Part shown: piece after piece, positions 1 through 5,883 of the stretch
Position numbering within the stretch: the stretch's first letter is position 1
How the letters are laid out: every line of letters begins with the position of its first letter
NCBI GenBank assembly: GCA_023394015.1
Contig: JAEXBL010000128.1
Coordinates: 1 to 5,883, forward strand
DNA length: 5,883 nucleotides
Direction: 5' to 3'
Source: Pseudomonadota bacterium
GTDB lineage: Bacteria; Pseudomonadota; Gammaproteobacteria; Burkholderiales; Burkholderiaceae_C
The notes under the pieces: model-generated
Told to the model about the DNA's origin: nothing
What the model saw: the letters and a program-made list of their open reading frames with translations, nothing else
Databases searched by the model: none
Program-made: the position numbers and the translations under genes

Positions 1-242
1 TCGCCGGCGACGCCCGCCACCGCGCCGCCGATGCGGCGGGGGGCGCCGTGGAGCAGCTGGTGATCCGCTACGCCGCGCAGATGACGCTGGACGTGCAGGT
101 GCAGGACGCGCTGTTCGCCGCGCTGCAGGCGCACTTCGACACCACGCAGCTGGTGGAGCTGACGGCCGCCATCGCCACCTACAACATGGTGGCCCGCTTT
201 CTGGTGGCGCTGGGCGTCAAGCCCGAAGAGAGCACCCCCTGA
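1..242 (+). CDS. Carboxymuconolactone decarboxylase (AhpD-like) family protein, C-terminal part
   Basis: This is the 3' end of a gene that begins left of the window. The reading frame is open from base 3 and ends at the TGA at 240-242, giving about 79 visible residues. A GTG at 48 could be read as a start, but the frame stays open and well biased upstream of it, so I treat the gene as truncated by the window edge. The end carries the pattern VELTAAIATYNMVARFLVAL, which matches the last helices of the carboxymuconolactone decarboxylase/AhpD fold (a conserved E-L-T-x-x-I-x-x-YN-x-x-x-RF run). Family members include decarboxylases of aromatic catabolism and peroxidase-like redox proteins. The N-terminal part, where any CxxC redox pair would lie, is outside the window, so the subfamily and reaction cannot be given. 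It converges on aqpZ. Confidence 0.8.
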   Translation, partial: AGDARHRAADAAGGAVEQLVIRYAAQMTLDVQVQDALFAALQAHFDTTQLVELTAAIATYNMVARFLVALGVKPEESTP

Positions 243-316
243 GCGCCTGCGGCGCTTCCCCCTCTCCTGCGGGAGGGGGACGCACCCATGGCCGGTGCAT
301 GCCCGGCCATGGGTGC
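242..316. terminator. Three tandem hairpins between convergent genes, possible bidirectional terminator
   Basis: Three inverted repeats follow one another from the last base of the upstream stop codon. The first is AGCGCC/GGCGCT (242-247 and 251-256, 3-base loop). The second is TCCCCCTC/GAGGGGGA (257-264 and 273-280, 8-base loop). The third is a perfect 14-bp stem, GCACCCATGGCCGG at 282-295 with its complement at 303-316, around a 7-base loop. No T-run follows on either strand, so this is not a canonical intrinsic terminator. The position between two 3' ends suggests transcript end formation or 3'-end protection. A REP-like dispersed repeat is the alternative. Confidence 0.45.
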
Positions 317-336
317 CCGCGAAGGGCGGCGCGGCG

Positions 337-1026
337 TCAGGCTTTTTGCGAACCAGCCACCGCCTTGTAGACCACCGCGCCGATGATGCCGCCGACAATG
401 GGCGCCACCCAGAACAGCCATAACTGCCCCAGCGCACCCGTCTGCGCGAACAGCGCCACGCCGGTCGAGCGGGCCGGGTTCACCGAGGTGTTCGACACCG
501 GAATGCTCACCAGGTGGATCAGCGTCAGGCACAGGCCGATGGCGATGGGGGCGAAGCCGGCCGGCGCGCGGCTATCGGTGGCGCCCATGATGACGAACAG
601 GAACACCGCCGTCAGCACCACCTCGCACACCAGCACCGCCATCATTGAATATTTGCCCGGCGACAGCTCGCCAAAGCCGTTGCTGGCAAAGCCGCCCGGC
701 TGCCAGCCCGGCTGGCCGCTGGCGATCACGTACAGCACCGCCGCGGCAGCGATGGCGCCCACCACCTGGGCGATCACGTAGGGCAGCAAGTCCTTGCCGT
801 CGAAGCGCCCGCCCGCCCACAGGCCGAACGACACCGCCGGGTTCAGGTGACAGCCCGAGATGTGGCCGATGGCAAACGCCATGGTCAGCACCGTCAGGCC
901 GAAGGCGAGCGACACGCCAGCAAAGCCGATGCCCAGCTCGGGAAACGCCGCCGCCAGCACCGCGCTGCCGCAGCCGCCCAGCACCAGCCAGAAAGTGCCG
1001 ATCAACTCGGCCAGATACTTGTTCAT
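337..1026 (-). CDS. aqpZ: Aquaporin Z, water channel
   Basis: This gene encodes a 229-residue inner-membrane channel of the MIP family that lets water cross passively in response to osmotic change. The length matches AqpZ (about 230). Both pore signatures are present: NPA at residues 62-64 and NPAR at 183-186. The narrow filter that makes AqpZ water-selective is intact, with Phe42, His171, Thr180 and Arg186, which correspond to Phe43, His174, Thr183 and Arg189 of the E. coli protein at constant spacing. Hydrophobic segments fit the usual six helices plus two half-helices. I chose the ATG at 1024-1026 because a GGAGGT (complement of 1034-1039) lies 7 bases upstream. The frame also opens at 1053, but that would add nine residues on the far side of this ribosome binding site. 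It is probably monocistronic, since a leftward terminator lies upstream at 1118-1139. Confidence 0.96.
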   Translation of the reverse strand: MNKYLAELIGTFWLVLGGCGSAVLAAAFPELGIGFAGVSLAFGLTVLTMAFAIGHISGCHLNPAVSFGLWAGGRFDGKDLLPYVIAQVVGAIAAAAVLYVIASGQPGWQPGGFASNGFGELSPGKYSMMAVLVCEVVLTAVFLFVIMGATDSRAPAGFAPIAIGLCLTLIHLVSIPVSNTSVNPARSTGVALFAQTGALGQLWLFWVAPIVGGIIGAVVYKAVAGSQKA

Positions 1027-1033
1027 GGTGAAT

Positions 1034-1039
1034 ACCTCC
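1034..1039 (-). promoter_or_regulatory. Ribosome binding site of aqpZ
   Basis: The minus strand reads GGAGGT here, followed by seven bases and the ATG at 1026. This decides the start of aqpZ in favour of 1026 over the upstream in-frame start at 1053. Confidence 0.8.
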
Positions 1040-1117
1040 ACACGCTTTGACAATGAACCACGGCCTGCATGCTAATCAGCCCATGCGGCGCCCTTTTGAC
1101 CCGCGGGAAAGAGCGCG

Positions 1118-1139
1118 AAAAAAGCCACAGCGATGTGGC
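1118..1139 (-). terminator. Intrinsic terminator for leftward transcription
   Basis: On the minus strand the sequence reads GCCACA-TCGC-TGTGGC followed at once by TTTTTT (1123 down to 1118). That is a perfect 6-bp GC-rich stem, a four-base loop and a six-base T-run. It lies about 300 bases beyond the stop of the lipoprotein gene (1443) and about 90 bases before the aqpZ start. It would end transcripts arriving from the ruvB/lipoprotein side and insulate aqpZ, whose own promoter should then lie between 1027 and 1117. I could not find a convincing -35/-10 pair there. Confidence 0.65.
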
Positions 1140-1214
1140 CAAGCGCATACGAAAGTTGCAAGCAAATGCAGCGCCGCATTGCCAGAAGCTACAGCAACGG
1201 GAGCGAGCCGATGA

Positions 1215-1412
1215 GCTGGCGCGCCGCTCGTCGACTGCGATGGCGCTAAGCGTTGGGTGGTGCTGCACGACCGAGGCTTTCGCGGCCTGGCCAGCCTGCT
1301 GCCCGAGATGCTGCGCGCCACCCGCGTCGATGCCGCCGCGCGCCGGGCGGGCGTCGTCACGTCAGATCAGATGCGAGTGGCGGTGGAGGTGTTTGGGGAC
1401 ACGGCTTACTGA
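1215..1412 (+). pseudogene. Coding-like remnant, unidentified C-terminal fragment
   Basis: The long stretch between aqpZ and the lipoprotein gene has no obvious intact gene. In plus frame 3, after an in-frame stop at 1212-1214, there is an open stretch that ends with a TGA at 1410-1412. From 1233 on it has strong coding character: my hand count gives about 81% G or C at the third position over 59 codons. The peptide has an orderly hydrophobic pattern (KRWVVLHDRGFRGLASLLPE, later SDQMRVAVEVFGDTAY). There is no ATG at its beginning, and the frame upstream is closed. It therefore looks like the 3' end of a gene that lost its front part by deletion or frameshift. In plus frame 1, 1108-1240 encodes a lysine/arginine-rich helical-looking stretch that may be unrelated. 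I do not recognise the family. A short real gene from an unusual start is possible. Confidence 0.35.
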
Positions 1413-1442
1413 TGAAGCAAAGCTGCCAGCCGTCGTCCAAAC

Positions 1443-2018
1443 TCAAGGAGTTGCGCAGAATTCCTTCAGCGCGCCGGACGTCTTCACCGCTCGCGCCGAA
1501 GGTTCAGGTCGCCACGCTGCAACTCTATCCAAGCCTCGGCCATTGGACCTGCGTGGGGCGCTTGTCGTCAATTGGCGCATTTCCATGCTGCACCGTTTTC
1601 CGCCTTCCATCCAGCGAAACCTGGCTTCATAATCGACGTTGGACCGGGGATCAAAGCGCAGTGCGACACTGCAAAAGGTCTGCCTGGTACCGCCAAAAAC
1701 AGCGGAGTTCATCTCGACCCCGACCGGCTGATCGGCCGGAATACGCAATTCCGTGCCCCCTGCGATACCGGGATCACTGCGCCCCGGGATGCCCAGTACG
1801 CGCACTTTTTTCGGCGTCAGACCCTCGAACGCAACACGCTCAGCTCCGGCGGGACAACGGTCGAGCTTGTGCAGCTCATAACCATGCGCCAGGTGCGGAT
1901 CCGAATAAACCAGCCGAAGCCTGGCAGTCGGCTCGCTGGGAGGCGGCTCGTAAACAGTGCCGCAGCCGGCAAACATTCCGGCCAGTGCAGTCAGTCCCAA
2001 TACAGGAGCCATTCGCAT
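1443..2018 (-). CDS. Putative small lipoprotein of unknown function
   Basis: The gene encodes 191 residues from the ATG at 2016-2018. The N-terminus MRMAPVLGLTALAGMFAGCG is a short hydrophobic signal ending in a lipobox-like FAGC, so Cys19 would be lipidated and the protein anchored in the envelope. The Phe at -3 makes this lipobox slightly atypical. A proline-rich linker (residues 25-30) follows, then a globular-looking region of about residues 32-153 with Cys55, Cys116 and Cys143. From about 154 on, the sequence turns arginine-rich and low in complexity, which could be a frame-shifted or degenerate tail. No good Shine-Dalgarno precedes the ATG, and a TTG at 2042 in the same frame is an alternative start. 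It lies 31 bases after ruvB on the same strand and may be co-transcribed with it. Codon choice differs from its neighbours: GC3 is roughly 60% by hand count, with GGA, GTT, AGG and TTT common. I do not recognise the family. Confidence 0.65.
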   Translation of the reverse strand: MRMAPVLGLTALAGMFAGCGTVYEPPPSEPTARLRLVYSDPHLAHGYELHKLDRCPAGAERVAFEGLTPKKVRVLGIPGRSDPGIAGGTELRIPADQPVGVEMNSAVFGGTRQTFCSVALRFDPRSNVDYEARFRWMEGGKRCSMEMRQLTTSAPRRSNGRGLDRVAAWRPEPSARAVKTSGALKEFCATP

Positions 2019-2049
2019 GTCGACAATCCATGTTGAAAGCAATGGGCGC

Positions 2050-3116
<1,067 letters not shown>

Positions 3117-3120
<4 letters not shown>

Positions 3121-3173
3121 CGGGCGTTGCGAGCGCCCGACGCCGGGCCGATGTCACCCGCCAAGCCGCTCAT
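3117..3173 (-). other. Possible 18-codon leader ORF overlapping the ruvB start
   Basis: On the minus strand an ATG at 3173 opens a frame for [18 protein letters not shown]. Its TGA overlaps the ruvB ATG as ATGA (3117-3120). ruvB has no visible ribosome binding site of its own, so translational coupling from this mini-ORF is conceivable. A GGAG lies about 13 bases before its ATG, which is far for a Shine-Dalgarno. The peptide has no recognisable similarity, and the overlap may be chance. Confidence 0.25.
3121..3139 (-). repeat. Inverted repeat directly before the ruvB start codon
   Basis: CGGGCG at 3121-3126 and CGCCCG at 3134-3139 can form a 6-bp stem, extended inward by a T-G and a T-A pair around a 3-base loop. 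It abuts the ruvB ATG and could lower initiation there, or act as a weak end of the protease transcript. No T-run follows. Confidence 0.35.
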
Positions 3174-3179
3174 GCTGCA

Positions 3180-5129
3180 TCAATTGCTCCATGAATAGTA
3201 GGCCACATCTTCGTACTTGAACTCGGGCAAGCGCTGACGCACGAAATCAACCTCTCCAGGGATGTTGGTGTAGAAGTGCGTGCCCCTCACAGTGTTGTAG
3301 AAGCGGTGCATCGCGACGGCGTTGTTGCCCGCACGTGTCTGAGCATACCAAGTGGGCCCTTCGTACTTGAACTCCGGAAGGCGATCAATCACGAAGTCAC
3401 GCTCTGGCTCGCTGATGGTATAGAAGTGTGCGCCAGTCGTCGCATTGTAGAAGCGGTACACAGTGCTGAGACCGGGCCCTGCCTGGTTGGCCGCTTGGAA
3501 ACGCGGGCCTTCGTACTGGAACTCGGGCAGGCGGGCGATCACGAAATCGCGCTCGGCGACGCTGTTGGTGTAGAAGTGGGCACCCGTGCCCTCGTTGTAG
3601 AACCGGTAGACCGCCGTGCGGCCAGCCGGCGCGGGCGCCGGCGAATCGCTGGGCGCCAGCCAGGTCTTCAGCCCGTCGTGGAACGCCAGATCGAACCGGC
3701 CATACAGGCCCACCCGTGTGGCTTCACATACACCACCCCCTGAGTGCAACTGGCCAACCACGTAGGGCGACCCCTTGCTGGTGCTGAACAGCGGGCTGCC
3801 ACTGCTGCCCTGCTCGGTGGTACCGGAGCTCCACAGTGCGATCAGGCGTGTTCCGTTCTGCGCCGTGGCTTCCTCGCAGCGCACGGAACCGTCCGCGCTG
3901 TCCTGGCAGTTGGCAAAACCAACCACGCTGCCAACCGACACCTTCTGCAGATCACCCCTTGGGTGGTGCAGACCCTTGATGGCACCGCTGCCGGTGGGGG
4001 TGGTGGCGTCCCAGCCCGCGAACGTGACGCCGTTCGGCACCTGCCCGTTGAGACGCATGAACGCCGTGTCGGTCACCGCATTGGTGTAGAGCAGGTTCGC
4101 CCCGCCGCGCAGGCGCTGCATCCCCGAATGCACCGTGGTGGACCGGCACGAAGCCGATCGGTAGAACCAGTAGGTCTCCAGCGACGAAGCCGCCTGCTGC
4201 GTGGACAGGCAGTGGTTGGCGCTGAGGAAATAGGGAGTGCCACTGCTGCGCGTGTCGTTCATCAGAGCGCCGCTGCACAGATAGACCGCGTCACCCTTGA
4301 CGAAAACCATGCGCGCCACGGCAGCGCTCTCGCCCTCGTGACCGGAGGTGCAGGTCACATCGACGTGGCAACTGGCGGCCTCGCCGATCTTCAGCGTGTG
4401 CGCCGTCTCCGGCGTTGCCCACAGATGGGCCAGACGAGGCACCGACACCTGGAGCGCGGCGGGGTCCATGCCGGGCGCTAGTTCGATCTCCAGCGTGACG
4501 TTCGCGCTGTCGATGGTAGGCAGCCAGTACAGGTGCGCTTCGTGCTCGGGCACGCCGGCGTCCACGTTGCGCTGGATCGTGCGCAGCACCTCGGCGCTCT
4601 GCACCTCGACGGCCTCCGTGCCGTCACTGGCACTGACGCGCAACACGGTAAGCGGGGGCAGTTGCGACACCTGTAGACCCAGCCGCACCGCATCGGCGGA
4701 CGTCGACTCGAAGCGCACGGCGGCGGTGCGCCCGCCTGCCGCATCGGTTTGCCAGCGCAGCAGCGCGATGAGATCCCGTACCTCGGCCGCGGCGTCGACC
4801 CGTCGGGTGGCACCAATCTGCAGGGCACCATCCTGTTCGGTGCTCTTTGGCAAGTCGACAGCGCCAAGGCGCACCACGGGCACGGCCGGAAGGCTGCGCT
4901 TGGCTAGTACCACTTCGCGGATCTGTGCCAGCCGCGGGTCAGGCGACTCCTGCAGCATGTAGCCGTCAAGCTTGGTGACCGGGGCTGCCAGCGCGGGGGC
5001 GGCAGCGCCCTCACCGTCGCCGCCGCCACAGGCCACCAGCGCGGCCAGCAGGACAGCGCCCAGGCCCCATCGCCAGCGGCGCGAGACATCGCCCACCGGG
5101 GCGCGGCATTCAGGTTTGCGAGATGGCAT
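3180..5129 (-). CDS. Lipid-anchored lysyl-endopeptidase-like S1 serine protease with three DUF5648-type repeats
   Basis: This is a 649-residue exported protease of the trypsin fold, closest in layout to lysyl endopeptidase (Achromobacter protease I, API). Residues 1-34 form a signal with a twin-arginine-like RRWRW and a lipobox LVAC, so Cys34 is probably lipidated. Residues 35 to about 250 are a propeptide. The catalytic domain starts near Cys254/Cys260, with His306 (ANHC), Asp354 (TDTAF) and Ser443 (GSSGSP) as the triad. Cys254, 260, 285, 307, 328 and 468 match the API disulfide cysteines; Cys408 and Cys418 are an extra pair. Lys247, seven residues before Cys254, is a plausible maturation site. 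At the API Asp225 position (D-x-Y-G-R) this protein has Gly474 (GLYGR), so lysine specificity is doubtful. After a Pro/Ala linker (494-503) come three repeats with HFYT and LPEF motifs at a 50-residue period. The start is supported by GGAGGAG at 5138-5144. Protease 2 lies upstream. Confidence 0.92.
   Translation of the reverse strand: MPSRKPECRAPVGDVSRRWRWGLGAVLLAALVACGGGDGEGAAAPALAAPVTKLDGYMLQESPDPRLAQIREVVLAKRSLPAVPVVRLGAVDLPKSTEQDGALQIGATRRVDAAAEVRDLIALLRWQTDAAGGRTAAVRFESTSADAVRLGLQVSQLPPLTVLRVSASDGTEAVEVQSAEVLRTIQRNVDAGVPEHEAHLYWLPTIDSANVTLEIELAPGMDPAALQVSVPRLAHLWATPETAHTLKIGEAASCHVDVTCTSGHEGESAAVARMVFVKGDAVYLCSGALMNDTRSSGTPYFLSANHCLSTQQAASSLETYWFYRSASCRSTTVHSGMQRLRGGANLLYTNAVTDTAFMRLNGQVPNGVTFAGWDATTPTGSGAIKGLHHPRGDLQKVSVGSVVGFANCQDSADGSVRCEEATAQNGTRLIALWSSGTTEQGSSGSPLFSTSKGSPYVVGQLHSGGGVCEATRVGLYGRFDLAFHDGLKTWLAPSDSPAPAPAGRTAVYRFYNEGTGAHFYTNSVAERDFVIARLPEFQYEGPRFQAANQAGPGLSTVYRFYNATTGAHFYTISEPERDFVIDRLPEFKYEGPTWYAQTRAGNNAVAMHRFYNTVRGTHFYTNIPGEVDFVRQRLPEFKYEDVAYYSWSN
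3183..3611 (-). repeat. Three in-frame DUF5648-type repeats, 150-bp period
   Basis: Residues 507-556 (3462-3611), 557-606 (3312-3461) and 607-649 (3183-3311) of protease 1 each begin with a YRFYN or HRFYN and carry HFYT and then LPEF(K/Q)YE. The DNA repeats at exactly 150 bases: the segment TTCGTACT starts at 3210, 3360 and 3510. The third unit is the most divergent and lacks the final EGP. This is the pattern of the DUF5648 repeat, common at the C-termini of secreted bacterial proteins. Its function is unknown; surface or substrate binding is a guess. Confidence 0.85.
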
Positions 5130-5137
5130 GCAGGTTT

Positions 5138-5144
5138 CTCCTCC
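5138..5144 (-). promoter_or_regulatory. Ribosome binding site of protease 1
   Basis: The minus strand reads GGAGGAG here, eight bases before the ATG at 5129. This is a strong site and fixes the start. The T-run of the terminator-like hairpin ends only five bases upstream of it. Confidence 0.8.
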
Positions 5145-5149
5145 AGAAC

Positions 5150-5177
5150 AAAAAAGCGGCGGGCCTGAAGGCTCGCC
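5150..5177 (-). terminator. Terminator-like hairpin just upstream of the protease 1 ribosome binding site
   Basis: On the minus strand, GGCG-A-GCC, a TTCA loop and GGC-C-CGCC form a seven-pair stem with one internal mismatch. After GC a run of six T (5155 down to 5150) follows. This has the form of an intrinsic terminator and lies 113 to 140 bases after the protease 2 stop. Because it sits so close to the next ribosome binding site, no protease 1 promoter fits downstream of it. Transcripts of protease 1 must therefore pass through it, so it may act as an attenuator or only weakly. Confidence 0.55.
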
Positions 5178-5219
5178 AGTGACACACTTCCTCGTCAGGC
5201 AACTCTATCCCCACCGTGC

Positions 5220-5239
5220 GCCGCCGGGCCCGCGGCGGC
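5220..5239 (-). repeat. GC-rich inverted repeat in the gap between the proteases
   Basis: GCCGCC at 5220-5225 and GGCGGC at 5234-5239 flank an 8-base loop, with a possible further CCAC/GTGG pairing outside (5213-5216 and 5241-5244) across an uneven bulge. No T-run follows on either strand. It could contribute to folding of the leader RNA upstream of protease 1. Confidence 0.3.
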
Positions 5240-5289
5240 CGTGGAGCCTGAAGCATTCAAACGCATGTTTCAATTGACTGTGGCGCCGA

Positions 5290-5883
5290 TCAGGGTGCCA
5301 GCCACTGGTGGATGCCCGCTGCGAACGAGCGCTCGAAGCGGCCGTAGAAGTCGACGCCATCCGAATTCTGGCAACTGGCGGTACCGCCGTGGAGCGCGCC
5401 GACGACGTAGCGCGTGTTGCTCGATTCGGTGCGCGCAAAGATCGCCGAGCCGCTGCTGCCACCCTCGGTGGTGCCGCGCTGCCAGCCGACCTGGAACATG
5501 CCGCCCGAGTTGACGTCGGCCCGGCTGCATCCACCATCAATCACGCAGTTGGCATAGCCCTCGATGCCGCCCAGGCTGTACTTCTGCAAATCGCCCGACG
5601 GATGGTGCACAGCAGTCAGCCCCACGCCGGGCACCGCGCCGGCGCCGAAGTAGGAGCCTGCGTAAACGACGTTGGCGGGGGGCCGCGCGTTGAGCTGCAG
5701 CAAGGTGGTGTCCAGGTGCGTGCTGGCGAACAGCAGCTGCGCCCCGCCGCGCACGCGGACCGCCTGGTCGTCGAACCGGGGCGAGCTGTTGCACGATGCC
5801 GCGCGGAAGAACCAGTAGGTGATCAGCGTGGAGGCCACCTGCTGGTCGGCGACGCAGTGCGCCGCGGTCAGGAAGTACGGGGT
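5290..5883 (-). CDS. Second lysyl-endopeptidase-like S1 serine protease, C-terminal part
   Basis: This gene enters from the right edge and ends at the TGA at 5290-5292; 197 residues are visible, starting with TPYFLTAAHC. It is clearly paralogous to the catalytic domain of protease 1, sharing TPYFL, TYWF, RGGA, HHP-GDLQK, the ANC motif, GTTE-GSSGS, YGRF and the closing WLAP. The triad is complete: His (codon 5857-5859, AAHC), Asp (5710-5712, LDTTL) and Ser (5452-5454, GSSGSA). It has Asp two residues before YGR (5350-5352), matching the Asp225 that gives Achromobacter protease I its lysine specificity, so Lys-directed cleavage is plausible. The serine motif ends in Ala rather than the usual Pro. 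It stops right after WLAP and has no DUF5648 repeats, unlike its neighbour. The GTG at 5836-5838 is internal, not a start. Signal and propeptide lie outside the window. Confidence 0.93.
   Translation of the reverse strand, partial: TPYFLTAAHCVADQQVASTLITYWFFRAASCNSSPRFDDQAVRVRGGAQLLFASTHLDTTLLQLNARPPANVVYAGSYFGAGAVPGVGLTAVHHPSGDLQKYSLGGIEGYANCVIDGGCSRADVNSGGMFQVGWQRGTTEGGSSGSAIFARTESSNTRYVVGALHGGTASCQNSDGVDFYGRFERSFAAGIHQWLAP

Noticed and set aside
1027..1053. An upstream in-frame start that would extend AqpZ by nine residues
   Set aside because: The strong GGAGGT lies inside this extension, and the protein from 1026 aligns in length and N-terminus with AqpZ.
1160..1200. A sigma-54-like TGGCA ... 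TGCA on the minus strand upstream of aqpZ
   Set aside because: The GG to GC distance is 14 bases instead of the required 12.
3183..3611. The 150-bp repeats as a CRISPR array or a tandem DNA repeat element
   Set aside because: They are in-frame protein repeats with amino-acid conservation and synonymous drift, not identical short repeats with spacers.
3744..4481. A 245-codon plus-strand open frame opposite protease 1
   Set aside because: It is antisense to well-recognised catalytic motifs, and its composition is that of a shadow frame.
5245..5289. A TTGAAA on the minus strand as a -35 box for protease 1
   Set aside because: No acceptable -10 hexamer occurs at 16-18 bases spacing, so I do not call a promoter.

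Overview
The window is GC-rich DNA (GC3 near 90% in the core genes), typical of a betaproteobacterium. The RuvB and aquaporin sequences look like those of Burkholderiales, most likely Comamonadaceae (Acidovorax/Ottowia/Diaphorobacter-like). This placement rests on protein resemblance from memory, not on a search.

Layout, left to right. (1) 1-242, plus strand: the 3' end of a carboxymuconolactone decarboxylase (AhpD-like) family gene. (2) 242-316: three consecutive hairpins between convergent genes. (3) 337-1026, minus: aqpZ, a complete water-channel gene with all selectivity residues. (4) 1027-1442: mostly non-coding. It holds an intrinsic terminator for leftward transcripts (1118-1139) and a short coding-like plus-strand remnant (1215-1412). 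(5) 1443-2018, minus: a small putative lipoprotein of unknown function with clearly lower GC3 than its neighbours. (6) 2050-3120, minus: ruvB, with no ruvA beside it. (7) 3180-5129, minus: a lipid-anchored, lysyl-endopeptidase-like S1 serine protease carrying three C-terminal DUF5648-type repeats at an exact 50-residue period. (8) 5150-5177: a terminator-like hairpin with a T-run just upstream of that protease's ribosome binding site. (9) 5290-5883, minus: the C-terminal part of a second, paralogous protease without the repeats, running off the right edge.

From 5883 down to 1443 everything reads leftward: protease 2, protease 1, ruvB, lipoprotein, then the terminator at 1118-1139. RuvB is a housekeeping recombination motor and is probably not functionally linked to the proteases. 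The part most worth a second look is the tandem protease pair. Both copies keep the His/Asp/Ser triad, but they differ at the position that sets lysine specificity in Achromobacter protease I (Asp in protease 2, Gly in protease 1), in the C-terminal repeats, and in a possible attenuator between them. I see no CRISPR array, tRNA, rRNA, insertion sequence or prophage gene.
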